Shown here piece by piece: positions 8,899 to 17,255 of a stretch of 64,000 bases of DNA. The stretch covers positions 30,489-94,488 of the forward strand of contig JAFUHX010000088.1 in the NCBI GenBank assembly GCA_017474045.1, in the 5' to 3' direction. How positions within the stretch are numbered: the first letter of the stretch is position 1; each line of letters starts with the position of its first letter. Source of the DNA: Clostridia bacterium (GTDB lineage: Bacteria > Bacillota > Clostridia > Oscillospirales > Acutalibacteraceae). The notes below the pieces were generated by a model. That model saw nothing but the letters and a program-made list of their open reading frames with translations, was not told the DNA's origin and made no database searches. The position numbers were made by a program, and so were the translations under genes.

Positions 8899-9771
8899 TT
8901 ATACTCCCGTTAAATCAAAGGGTGGAATAAAATCTTCGTCTGCTGACTGAAGCTCCTGAATGAAGCTGTTTTCAAAGCCCTCTTCTCTAAGAAAAGAATA
9001 AACCTTTTCATATTCTCGCTTTGTAATTTTTCTCTGAAGTTCAGGAAAGTCTTCGAGCCTTCCATAAGGTGTGTATTGAGCCATCAGACTGACACAGGTT
9101 TTTTCTCCGAAATTGTTTTTTATCCACCTGAAAATTTCAATTGATTGATTAGTATTTTTCGGCAAAATCAAATGTCTTATTATAACACCTTTTTTCATCA
9201 TTCCGTCTGAAGAAAAAACATCTTCTTTTTGTTGGCGTTTCATTTCTTTAATGGCCTCACCGGCAACCGAAAAATAATTTTCAGCCTTCGAATATTTTTT
9301 TGACCTTTCCGGACTTATATATTTCAGATCAGGCAAATATATATCAACAAGGCCTTCAAGCTCTTTCAGCGTTTCAACCTTTTCGTAGCCGCTGCTGTTA
9401 TATATAACGGGAACGGAAGCTTTATAGCTTTTCAGCACTTTTGCAAGTCTTTTTGCGTAATGAGTAGGATTGACAAGGTTAATATTATGAACGCCCGACT
9501 CGATAAGTTCATCAAATATTTCTGTCAGCCGCTTATCAGAAATTTCTTTTCCGAAGCCTTCGTGGCTTATTTCATAATTCTGGCAATATACACAGCGAAG
9601 ACTGCACCCTGAAAAGAACACCGTTCCTGAGCCGTTTTTTCCGCTTATGCAAGGTTCTTCCCAAAAATGCTTTGAGGCTCTTGCCACAACGAAGTTTTCT
9701 TTTACTGAGCAAAAGCCCGGGTTCTGATTTCTTTCTGTCTTGCAGTTTCTCGGGCAACAATCACATTTCAA
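8899..9771 (-). CDS. Radical SAM protein related to pyruvate formate-lyase activating enzyme
   Basis: This is a radical SAM protein with the cluster motif CSLRCVYCQNY (three Cys in Cx3Cx2C) near residue 57, preceded by a Cys-rich N-terminus (CDCCPRNC, GFC). This layout matches the COG1313 branch of PflA-like proteins, whose substrate is mostly unknown. The partial TIM barrel follows, with NLVNPTHYAKRL and LILPKN stretches typical of the branch. The frame opens at GTG 9780, but AAGGCGGTGA is better spaced for the TTG at 9771 (290 residues). No pyruvate formate-lyase gene is nearby, so a PflA role cannot be inferred. Confidence 0.88.
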   Translation of the reverse strand: MKCDCCPRNCKTERNQNPGFCSVKENFVVARASKHFWEEPCISGKNGSGTVFFSGCSLRCVYCQNYEISHEGFGKEISDKRLTEIFDELIESGVHNINLVNPTHYAKRLAKVLKSYKASVPVIYNSSGYEKVETLKELEGLVDIYLPDLKYISPERSKKYSKAENYFSVAGEAIKEMKRQQKEDVFSSDGMMKKGVIIRHLILPKNTNQSIEIFRWIKNNFGEKTCVSLMAQYTPYGRLEDFPELQRKITKREYEKVYSFLREEGFENSFIQELQSADEDFIPPFDLTGV

Positions 9772-9811
9772 AAATATCACCGCCTTCTTCCAACTATTCT
9801 ATCACAAAAAA

Positions 9812-9840
9812 TTGACTTTTGGCAATGAGGCTGATATACT
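9812..9840 (+). promoter_or_regulatory. Sigma-A promoter of coaX
   Basis: TTGACT (9812-9817) and TATACT (9835-9840) are separated by 17 nt. Transcription would begin near 9847, about 20 nt before the coaX start at 9869, which has a GGGGG ribosome site. Confidence 0.8.
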
Positions 9841-9868
9841 TTTTATATAAAACAAGGGGGTATTTTAT

Positions 9869-10651
9869 ATGCTTTTAGCTGTTGATATAGGAAACACAAA
9901 CATAACCTTCGGTTGTTACAAAGAAGATGAACTGATTTTTGTTTCAAGAATGTACACCGAAAAAAGAAAAAGCTCAGATGAATTTGCCGTTAAGCTTCTT
10001 GATATGTTTTCGCTTTATAAGGTTTCTGCTGACGACTTTTCAGGGGCAATTTTAAGCTCTGTTGTTCCTCAGCTGACAGACATTATTTCAAGAGCAATCA
10101 AGCTGACTATTGGAAAAAATCCGCTTCTTGTCGGAAAAGAACACAACGGAAATCTCAAGGTAGATATTCTTCCCATTGAACAGCTCGGTGCTGACCTTAT
10201 ATGCGGCTGTGTGGGTGCCGTTAAAAAGCATAAGCTTCCCTGCCTTGTTGTTGACATGGGAACAGCCACAAAAATTCTTGCCATTGACGAAAATGAATAT
10301 TTTGTCGGCTGCATTATTTCTCCCGGTGTTAAGGTTTCTCTTGATGCTCTTGCCTCAAACGCTGCACTCCTTCCTTCAATCAGCTTCACAAAGCCCAAAA
10401 ACGTTGTTGGAACAAACACGGTGGAATGTATGCAATCCGGAAGCGTTTACGGCGCGGCAACCATGATTGACGGTCTGACAAGGCGAATGAGCGATGAGCT
10501 TGGCTTTAAAAGCCCGACCATTGTTTCAACCGGCGGTTACAGCAAAGGAATTATCCCCTGCTGTGAAACTGAGATTGTTTATGATGAAAACCTTCTTCTT
10601 GACGGTCTCAGGGAAATTTATTTGAAATCAAAGGAGAAAAACTATGGCTAA
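9869..10651 (+). CDS. coaX: Type III pantothenate kinase
   Basis: CoaX phosphorylates pantothenate in the first step of coenzyme A synthesis. It belongs to the acetate kinase/Hsp70 fold. The phosphate motif DIGNTNITFG sits at residues 5-14, the second phosphate motif DMGTATK at about 128, and the adenosine-side motif IVSTGGYSKGI near the end. The length of 260 residues is normal. It is the first gene of a two-gene unit with the small downstream gene, whose start codon overlaps the end of coaX by 8 nt. Confidence 0.96.
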   Translation: MLLAVDIGNTNITFGCYKEDELIFVSRMYTEKRKSSDEFAVKLLDMFSLYKVSADDFSGAILSSVVPQLTDIISRAIKLTIGKNPLLVGKEHNGNLKVDILPIEQLGADLICGCVGAVKKHKLPCLVVDMGTATKILAIDENEYFVGCIISPGVKVSLDALASNAALLPSISFTKPKNVVGTNTVECMQSGSVYGAATMIDGLTRRMSDELGFKSPTIVSTGGYSKGIIPCCETEIVYDENLLLDGLREIYLKSKEKNYG

Positions 10652-10829
10652 AAGAGAAGAAAGATTTATTAAAACATATACTCAGGGTCAACTTAATGTT
10701 TCAGAAATCTGGGTTGACAAAAAGACCGGCGTTAACTATTTGTTTCATTGCTCCGGCTACGCCGGCGGTCTGACTCCCCTTCTCGACAAAGATGGCAAGC
10801 CAATAATTACTCCGATTTATGAAGACTGA
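10644..10829 (+). CDS. Small DUF6440-like protein overlapping coaX
   Basis: This is a 61-residue soluble protein of unknown function. The sequence contains EIWVDKKTGVNYLF and ends in a short run with LLDKDGKPIITP, which resembles the DUF6440 family of small proteins common in Clostridia. There is no signal peptide, membrane segment or cysteine pair. Its ATG lies inside the last codons of coaX (8-nt overlap, GGAG site upstream), so it is translationally coupled to the pantothenate kinase. I infer no function from this. Confidence 0.8.
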   Translation: MAKREERFIKTYTQGQLNVSEIWVDKKTGVNYLFHCSGYAGGLTPLLDKDGKPIITPIYED

Positions 10830-10849
10830 GTTAAACTTAACAATTAAAA

Positions 10850-10876
10850 CCACGCTTCAGTGCGTGGTTTTATTAT
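10850..10876 (+). terminator. Terminator of the coaX unit
   Basis: Arms CCACGC (10850-10855) and GCGTGG (10862-10867) with a 6-nt loop are followed by TTTTATTAT. It ends the plus-strand coaX transcript. Confidence 0.8.
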
Positions 10877-10878
10877 AT

Positions 10879-10908
10879 AAAAAATCCCGTCTTTCGACGG
10901 GATTTTTT
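10879..10908. terminator. Bidirectional terminator between coaX and pckG units
   Basis: An 8-bp perfect stem, ATCCCGTC (10884-10891) and GACGGGAT (10896-10903), is flanked by A-rich and T-rich runs on both sides. It can serve pckG on the minus strand and act as a backup for coaX on the plus strand. Confidence 0.85.
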
Positions 10909-10918
10909 GTCAACTGAA

Positions 10919-12709
10919 TTATTCAGCAGTATTTTTCTTGAGAGTTTCAAGTTCAGCCATAAGTTCTGCAGGAACTTTGCCGCCGAATTTTGAATAGAAC
11001 TCTTCGATACCCTTAGCATCTTCTGCCCAAAGTTTCTTATCAACGTCAAGAATGCTGTTGAGTGATTCAAGAGAAACTTCGCCTTCAAGACCTTCAAGGT
11101 TAATGTCTTCAGCGTTGGGAAGATAGCCGATTGCTGTTTCCTGAGCGCCTACTTCGCCGTCACATCTCTTGAGAATCCATTCAAGAACACGAAGGTTGTC
11201 GCCAAATCCGGGCCACATGAAGTTGCCTTCGTCATCCTTACGGAACCAGTTAACATTGAAGATTTTGGGAGCCTTATCAGCATCAAGAGTTGAACCGATA
11301 TCGATCCAATGCTGCCAATAATCAGCCATATCATAGCCGCAGAAGGGAAGCATTGCCATGGGGTCACGACGAACAACACCAACAGCACCTGAAGCTGCTG
11401 CAGTTGTTTCAGAAGCCATGATTGAACCTACGAATACACCGTGGTTCCAGTCTCTTGATTGATATACAAGAGGAGCAAGCTTAGCACGACGGCCGCCGAA
11501 TACGATTGCTGAAATGGGCACACCGTTGGGATTTTCAAATTCGGGGCTGAGGCAAGGACAGTTTTTAGCAGGAGCTGTGAAACGGCTGTTGGGATGAGCG
11601 CCTTTAATTTCGTCAACCTTACCGTTCCAGGGCTTACCTGTCCATTCAACAGCATTTTCGGGAGGATTCTTATCGAGACCTTCCCACCAAACTGTGTTAT
11701 CATCAAGGTTATGAGCAACGTTTGTGAAAATTGTTCCCTTCTTTGTTGAAAGAAGAGCATTGGGGTTAGACTTCATGTTAGTTCCGGGAGCAACTCCAAA
11801 GAAACCGTTTTCGGGGTTGATTGCATAAAGTCTTCCGTCTGCACCCTTACGGATCCATGAAATATCGTCGCCTACGCACCAAACCTTATAGCCCTTCTTT
11901 GCATATTCTTCGGGAGGAATAAGCATTGCAAGGTTGGTTTTTCCGCAAGCTGAGGGGAATGCAGCGCAGATATATTTAACTTCACCCTGGGGATTTTCAA
12001 TTCCGAGGATGAGCATGTGTTCAGCCATCCAGCCTTCTTTACGGCCCTGGTTAGAAGCGATTCTGAGAGCGAAGCACTTCTTGCCGAGAAGAACGTTTCC
12101 GCCGTAACCTGAGTTAACGGAAATGATTGTGTTATCCTGGGGGAACTGGCAGATATATCTCTTCTCTTCGTCGATTTGGCAACGGCAATGAAGACCTCTT
12201 ACCCAGTCGTCGCTGTCGCCGAGATTGTCGAGAACATTGAAGCCAACTCTTGTCATAATTACCATGTTGAGAACAACATAAATTGAGTCTGTGAGCTCAA
12301 TACCTGCTTTTGAGAAGGGTGAACCAACAGGGCCCATTGAATAAGGAATGATATATGCTGTTCTTCCCTTGTAGCTGTCTTTAGCAATGTCATAAAGCAT
12401 TTCATAAGCTTCGTTGGGATCCATCCAGTTGTTTGTGGGGCCTGCTTCTTCTTTTGTTGCTGAACAAATGAAGGTTCTTCCTTCAACACGGGCAACGTCG
12501 TTAACAGCTGTTCTGTGAAGATAGCAATCGGGAAGAAGTTCCTGATTAAGCTTTGTCATTTCGCCTGTTGAGCAAGCTTCAGCTCTGAGAGCTTCAATCT
12601 GCTCTTCGCTGCCGTCAATCCAAACAACCTTATCGGGATTAACAAGTTTGATTTTGTCCTCAAGCCAAGCGAGAACGGTGGGGTTCTTAGTCGGTGCATT
12701 TGCAAACAT
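10919..12709 (-). CDS. pckG: Phosphoenolpyruvate carboxykinase, GTP-dependent
   Basis: This 596-residue enzyme interconverts oxaloacetate and phosphoenolpyruvate using GTP/GDP. The GTP-type family is recognised by the active-site loop FPSACGKTNLAML (reactive Cys in the P-loop), the WGGDNSxxx-like region, and the RKDDEGNFMWPGFGDN stretch near the C-terminus. The ATP-type enzyme has a different sequence. It is a single-gene unit, with a sigma-A promoter at 12786-12814 and a terminator at 10879-10908. In anaerobes it often works in the carboxylating direction, toward oxaloacetate. That direction is inference. Confidence 0.96.
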   Translation of the reverse strand: MFANAPTKNPTVLAWLEDKIKLVNPDKVVWIDGSEEQIEALRAEACSTGEMTKLNQELLPDCYLHRTAVNDVARVEGRTFICSATKEEAGPTNNWMDPNEAYEMLYDIAKDSYKGRTAYIIPYSMGPVGSPFSKAGIELTDSIYVVLNMVIMTRVGFNVLDNLGDSDDWVRGLHCRCQIDEEKRYICQFPQDNTIISVNSGYGGNVLLGKKCFALRIASNQGRKEGWMAEHMLILGIENPQGEVKYICAAFPSACGKTNLAMLIPPEEYAKKGYKVWCVGDDISWIRKGADGRLYAINPENGFFGVAPGTNMKSNPNALLSTKKGTIFTNVAHNLDDNTVWWEGLDKNPPENAVEWTGKPWNGKVDEIKGAHPNSRFTAPAKNCPCLSPEFENPNGVPISAIVFGGRRAKLAPLVYQSRDWNHGVFVGSIMASETTAAASGAVGVVRRDPMAMLPFCGYDMADYWQHWIDIGSTLDADKAPKIFNVNWFRKDDEGNFMWPGFGDNLRVLEWILKRCDGEVGAQETAIGYLPNAEDINLEGLEGEVSLESLNSILDVDKKLWAEDAKGIEEFYSKFGGKVPAELMAELETLKKNTAE

Positions 12710-12785
12710 TGTGAGTCATCCTTTCATTAATACATTGTAATCAAGCAGTAGCTCCTATTTCTCCACACTACTTTTATTCTCTAGT

Positions 12786-12814
12786 ATTATACATATTTTA
12801 TTCACCGTTTTCAA
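12786..12814 (-). promoter_or_regulatory. Sigma-A promoter of pckG
   Basis: On the minus strand TTGAAA (12809-12814) and TATAAT (12786-12791) are 17 nt apart. The leader is about 70 nt and can form a small AGTAG/CTACT hairpin before the AAAGGATG ribosome site. Confidence 0.78.
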
Positions 12815-12925
12815 GTGAGTTTAAACAAAAAATAGACTGATTTATATTTTTTACTATTTTGCCAAAAAATAGCGGTAAAATTTTCCATAGTTGTTAATTT
12901 TTTTCATTCCTGACTGAAGCAAAGG

Positions 12926-12958
12926 AAAAAAGTCGGCATCCGTTGAAAAATGCCGACT
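12926..12958 (-). terminator. Terminator after idi
   Basis: Arms AGTCGGCA and TGCCGACT (12931-12938 and 12951-12958) are followed on the minus strand by a T run (12926-12930). It ends the hydrolase-glycosidase-idi unit. Confidence 0.87.
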
Positions 12959-12962
12959 GATT

Positions 12963-13481
12963 TTATATTTTTCCGTTTTCAATAAGCTTAATTACCCTTG
13001 GGGCGCAAATCATAAACCAGGTTGAAAACTTTTCAGGATTTTTAAGCATCATTTCTTTGAGCTCACTGATTTCAATCCAGAAAACAGCTTCTATTTCATC
13101 AGGATCGAAGTTGATTTTGCCATTATATTTTCCCACGAAAACATGGTCAAATTCATATTCATAAAGATCCTCGGCGTAGGTTGAAAAATAGACAAAATCA
13201 AAAACCTCTTTTACCTCGCAGGAAACACCCAACTCCTCTTTCAGCCTTCGGCTCACACTTTCTGAAAGCTCTTCGCCTTTTCTTTGATGAGAACAGCAGG
13301 AATTTGCCAGCAAACCGCCTGAATGATATTTGTTTTTATTTCGCCGCTGAATCAGAATTTTTGTTTCATCAACAAGAAAAACAGAAAAAGCGCGGTGAAG
13401 AACCGGAGTTTTATGAGCCTGAAGCTTTTGCATATAGCCTGTTTCGCGGTCATTAAAATCAACACAAATTATTTCTTCCAA
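12963..13481 (-). CDS. idi: Isopentenyl-diphosphate isomerase, type 1
   Basis: This 172-residue NUDIX-fold enzyme interconverts isopentenyl and dimethylallyl diphosphate. Seen are HRAFSVFL, the QRRNKNKYHSGG strand, the catalytic-Cys region ANSCCSHQ, the NUDIX-like stretch SESVSRRLKEELGV, and the Glu motif EYEFDHVF. The usual WTNTCCSHP is altered here (Trp to Leu, Pro to Gln). The start is a TTG 7 nt after GGAGG; the ATG inside that spacer is out of frame and runs into a stop. It is the last of three genes, 15 nt after the glycosidase. Confidence 0.88.
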   Translation of the reverse strand: MEEIICVDFNDRETGYMQKLQAHKTPVLHRAFSVFLVDETKILIQRRNKNKYHSGGLLANSCCSHQRKGEELSESVSRRLKEELGVSCEVKEVFDFVYFSTYAEDLYEYEFDHVFVGKYNGKINFDPDEIEAVFWIEISELKEMMLKNPEKFSTWFMICAPRVIKLIENGKI

Positions 13482-13496
13482 ATCATAACCTCCGAA

Positions 13497-16118
13497 TCAA
13501 ACCTCATCATAAGCCAGAGCTTTTGAATAAACCTTAACTCTGTTTTCATCAAAGAGATAAACCTCACCGGCAACAACACAGCTGAAGGCTTCATCTGTTT
13601 TGCAGCCCGCATCAAGCTTTTTGTTGGTGTAAAGCTTGATTACTCCGTTTCGCTCTCTGACCGCCGTTACCTGAACTGTTTCGTGAGCAAAGGCTTTTGA
13701 AGAAATTGACTTGTTTCCGACGCGAAAAACGAAACGATCGTCTTCAATATAGAGGCTGATAAAGTCGCCTTGCTTATAAAGAACATCGTGAATTTCGCCA
13801 CCGGTTGTGACCTGAATTGAAAATTCACCCTTGCCGGTTATAACAGCACTTTCGTTGATATTATCTTTATGATATTCAAAACTCAACTGCTGAGCCGACT
13901 CGTTAAGAAAAACATCTTTAACCGACAAAAGATTATAGGTCTGATTATTTTCAAAGCTGTTTTCAAACGTTATCAAAAGGCTGAATCGGTCTTCAAGAAG
14001 CCTGATTTCTTTAATCGGATTCTCACGACAAACAATATCATCACAAATTATTGTTTGATTAAAAGAAACCTCCAGAGAATTTTCGCTCAGAGCTTTTATA
14101 TATTCCGCTTCAATCGGCTTCCTTTTCTTTCCGAAGTGAATAATCTTTGTTTCGAAGGGCGAGAGACTTATTTTCATATTATCGCCGAAGCTGTAGCGAC
14201 CATATTGTCCGTGTTTGCTGTAGGGCAAAACGTCAATAGCACCCACGTCAGAAAAGCTTTTGTCTGCACCGATTTCGTGGCTGAAATTAAGAACATAATC
14301 CTTAGAAGCAGCCGAAGGATTTCTCAGCATAACAAGTCCTTCATTACCTGAAAAACAGCCGTAACCATAAGTTTGAGCCATGCCCGGTCTTCCGCCGAAC
14401 TGAACAGAGTTTTTAAGTAAAGAAAGATTATCTCTGACAAATTTTAAAACGCTGTTATTGATTCTCCATTTAGCCTCATTCATTATATTGAAGCTGTAAT
14501 ACATTTCCCAGAAAGAGCTTCCTCTCGCCGCCATGGCAAAAAGATAGTCTCTGAATTCATCGTCGCTCATTGTTATATCAGCTTCATTGGCATAAATGGG
14601 GTCATGGTTATAGAGATTGCTATATGGGAAACAGAAATTTCTCACTTTTGAAAAATCATAGTATCTGTCATCTCTGTAGGTGAGCATCTTATCTTTTTTT
14701 GAAGCATGGATTTTCTTTCCGTTTTCATCTTTGCTCAGCGTTCCCATATCATCGCTGACCTGAAGCCACATGCTGTTTACCCACTGCAAAAACCATGCAC
14801 TCGGGGGCGCATAGCAGGTCAGATTAATATAGACTCCGTTTTTGCTTTCGCTTTCAAGACGCGAAAAAACATTGATCCACTTTTCCCAGACCTCAGAATA
14901 ATAATACATATTGTTTTTTCCGCCGACAATATGGTCATGCTTTTTATTTTTGCAAGGCTTCTGAATAAAACCGTCAAGCTTCCAATAGGTTAAATCAAAG
15001 CGCTTTTCCAAATCAAGCATAAAATCGGCAGTTTTTCTTATGTATTTGTCGCTTCCCACATCAATATCAATGGAGCGTTTATTAACATAGCCATTCCCGC
15101 CCTTTTCAATTTTTCGGGCAAATTTTATTGTTTCAGTGGTATATCCTCCTCGCGGACCAAGCCACATTCCAAAATTTGAGCCCATTGCTTTTGAAAGCTC
15201 TGAAGCGCAATAGAATTCATTTGGAAACTTATTATTGAAGCACCAGAAATCTTTTTTATAGTCATTCCAGCCGTCATCAACTACAAAGCAGTCAAGAGCA
15301 GGTGTTCCCACAGCCGTCATTGCCTTTTCAATTTCAAGAAAAGATTTTTCAATGTTTTCGTCTGTTATATTAAGCATGTGGTCATACCATGAATTATATT
15401 GAGTTCTAAGAACAAGAGGCTTTGAAATTGTTTCAATATATTCAAAAAATGCGGCACGAAGTCTTTCCTCGCTTGCTTTATCCGCAACACCTATAACAGC
15501 CTTAACGGACTTATACATTCCGTTTTGGTCCGATATTTCAGAAAACCTTTTTCCGCTGTAATATTTTACGCTGACAGCTGAGTTTTCTATTGTGTTATGT
15601 GTTGCAGGAAATTCGCAGCCATAAAACGCGCTGGACAAAAACACCGGTTGACCTAAAGAAAGGGCCATTCCGTCAATATGGGAATTTTCCTGGGGCGGCA
15701 AGCACCAACGATAAGCATTATCTTCAATAATAACCGGAGCAAAATCTATATAGTCAAGAACAGTTGAAATTTCTTTATTATCAAGTCTGAAAATCAACTG
15801 TTTTCTGAGGAAAAAATCGTTTTCAGAAAGCTCATAAACAAGATCGATCTGAACCTTTCCTTTTTTCAGCTTGATCGGTGAAAAGCAAAGAACCATAAAA
15901 TCCTTGTTTTCTCTGACGTCGCTGATTTTCAGATTGCTTGATTTAACTTGCTCTGAAAAAAGACCGCTTTTTATGTTAAGAATAAAAAGCTCGCTGCCAT
16001 CTTGACCCTCAATGGTGTTACCGTCTCTTTTGTTAATAATATAAAATCTTTTCAGACGGCCTCTTTCCTGAAAAATATTCAAAGAAAGAAAGCCATTTTC
16101 AAGAACATAGTTTTTCAT
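13497..16118 (-). CDS. Clan GH-D (GH36-like) glycoside hydrolase
   Basis: This 873-residue protein has an N-terminal beta-sandwich (about 1-230), a TIM barrel (about 240-560) and C-terminal beta domains. The barrel carries VVDDGW (279-284), TYWKLDGF with a candidate nucleophile Asp382, and LQVSDDMG with a candidate acid/base Asp456 or Asp457, as in alpha-galactosidases and relatives of clan GH-D. It resembles GH36-type proteins but is divergent, so the sugar is not predictable. No signal peptide is seen, so it probably acts on imported oligosaccharides. It lies 21 nt after an alpha/beta hydrolase and 15 nt before idi. No sugar transporter is nearby. Confidence 0.78.
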   Translation of the reverse strand: MKNYVLENGFLSLNIFQERGRLKRFYIINKRDGNTIEGQDGSELFILNIKSGLFSEQVKSSNLKISDVRENKDFMVLCFSPIKLKKGKVQIDLVYELSENDFFLRKQLIFRLDNKEISTVLDYIDFAPVIIEDNAYRWCLPPQENSHIDGMALSLGQPVFLSSAFYGCEFPATHNTIENSAVSVKYYSGKRFSEISDQNGMYKSVKAVIGVADKASEERLRAAFFEYIETISKPLVLRTQYNSWYDHMLNITDENIEKSFLEIEKAMTAVGTPALDCFVVDDGWNDYKKDFWCFNNKFPNEFYCASELSKAMGSNFGMWLGPRGGYTTETIKFARKIEKGGNGYVNKRSIDIDVGSDKYIRKTADFMLDLEKRFDLTYWKLDGFIQKPCKNKKHDHIVGGKNNMYYYSEVWEKWINVFSRLESESKNGVYINLTCYAPPSAWFLQWVNSMWLQVSDDMGTLSKDENGKKIHASKKDKMLTYRDDRYYDFSKVRNFCFPYSNLYNHDPIYANEADITMSDDEFRDYLFAMAARGSSFWEMYYSFNIMNEAKWRINNSVLKFVRDNLSLLKNSVQFGGRPGMAQTYGYGCFSGNEGLVMLRNPSAASKDYVLNFSHEIGADKSFSDVGAIDVLPYSKHGQYGRYSFGDNMKISLSPFETKIIHFGKKRKPIEAEYIKALSENSLEVSFNQTIICDDIVCRENPIKEIRLLEDRFSLLITFENSFENNQTYNLLSVKDVFLNESAQQLSFEYHKDNINESAVITGKGEFSIQVTTGGEIHDVLYKQGDFISLYIEDDRFVFRVGNKSISSKAFAHETVQVTAVRERNGVIKLYTNKKLDAGCKTDEAFSCVVAGEVYLFDENRVKVYSKALAYDEV

Positions 16119-16139
16119 AAAATCCTCTTTTAAAAGTTT

Positions 16140-17078
16140 TTATTTGATAATGTTATTTACCCATTCAACAACATCTGAGCAAACAGCATCAAACACAGCG
16201 CTTTCATTAAGAATTTCATGTCTTGCGCCTTGATAGAGCTTCATTGTTACATTGCTCTTGCCTGAATTTTTAAGTCCGTCATAAACCTTCTGAACGCCCT
16301 TTGAATATTCACCGACAGGGTCTTCAGAGCCGGAAATTATTAAAACAGGAAGGGCCTTCGGATAAGAAGCAAACCACTCTTTTGTTGAAACACTTGAAAG
16401 AAGCGAGAATAAATCACGATAACCGTAAACTGTAAATAAATAGCCGCAAAGCTCATCGGCAATATATTTATCAACCTGGTCGTTATCTCTTGAAAGCCAA
16501 TCAAAAGCTGTTCTTTTTTCAAAACGACTGTTATAAGCGCCGAAAGCCAATTTATCAATGAACTTGCTTCTATGATGATCGCCTTTGATTTTGGCAATGG
16601 CATTAGTCAGTCCGACAGCAATTGAAGCGGCAGGATTAGGTCCTGAAGTTCCGCAGAAAACCGCACCGGCAAGCTCAGAAGCATATTTAGCGCTGAAGCT
16701 TCTGGCAACAAAAGAGCCCATTGAGTGACCGAAGAAAACAACAGGAACTCCGGGGAACTCGCTTTTGGCGATTTCAAGAAGCTGATGGCAGTCTTCAACA
16801 AAGTTTTTCCAGCCGTCCTTTTTTCCGAAGTATCCAAGTTCGCTCTTTGAAGAAATGCTTTGTCCATGACCTAAATGGTCATTGATATAAAGTGCAATTC
16901 CGTTTTCGCAAAGTGCGTCGGCAAAAGCTTCGTATCTTTCAAGATGCTCTGCCATTCCGTGAGCGACCTGAATAACAGCCTTGACGTCTGCTTTATTTTC
17001 GGGAACATAGCTTGCAGCATGAATATTGGCAAGACCCGAAACTGATTTAAAGGTAAATTCTGTTTTGATTGCTTTCAT
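16140..17078 (-). CDS. Alpha/beta hydrolase, monoacylglycerol lipase/lysophospholipase type
   Basis: This 312-residue protein belongs to the serine aminopeptidase S33/Hydrolase_4 group. Seen are the oxyanion stretch VAHGMAEHLERY, the nucleophile elbow FFGHSMGSF, a catalytic Asp in GSEDPVGEYSKG, and a catalytic His in GARHEILNE. Relatives cleave monoacylglycerols or lysophospholipids in the cytoplasm; the substrate here is inferred. The open frame begins five codons earlier with a TTG that forms part of the GGAGG site, so the ATG at 17078 with 8-nt spacing is the start. It is the first gene of the three-gene unit with the glycosidase and idi. Confidence 0.88.
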   Translation of the reverse strand: MKAIKTEFTFKSVSGLANIHAASYVPENKADVKAVIQVAHGMAEHLERYEAFADALCENGIALYINDHLGHGQSISSKSELGYFGKKDGWKNFVEDCHQLLEIAKSEFPGVPVVFFGHSMGSFVARSFSAKYASELAGAVFCGTSGPNPAASIAVGLTNAIAKIKGDHHRSKFIDKLAFGAYNSRFEKRTAFDWLSRDNDQVDKYIADELCGYLFTVYGYRDLFSLLSSVSTKEWFASYPKALPVLIISGSEDPVGEYSKGVQKVYDGLKNSGKSNVTMKLYQGARHEILNESAVFDAVCSDVVEWVNNIIK

Positions 17079-17255
17079 ATTGTATTCCTCCAAATAAATA
17101 ATATCAATTAATTATAACACTAAACAGATTCCTTTGCACACTTTTTTAAAAAAATCTTCATAGTAAAAACACACAAAAAATCAGATTGTTTTTTGTCGAA
17201 TTAAAATAAGAATATATTTATTTTTTTATGAAAAACTTTTTTTGAGGTGTTATTT

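Noticed and set aside
17094-17250. Sporulation sigma factor promoter for the SleB-like gene
   Set aside because: No convincing SigG or SigE -35/-10 pair was found in the short AT-rich divergent gap; the -10-like TATAAT near 17110 faces the hydrolase gene and lacks a good -35.
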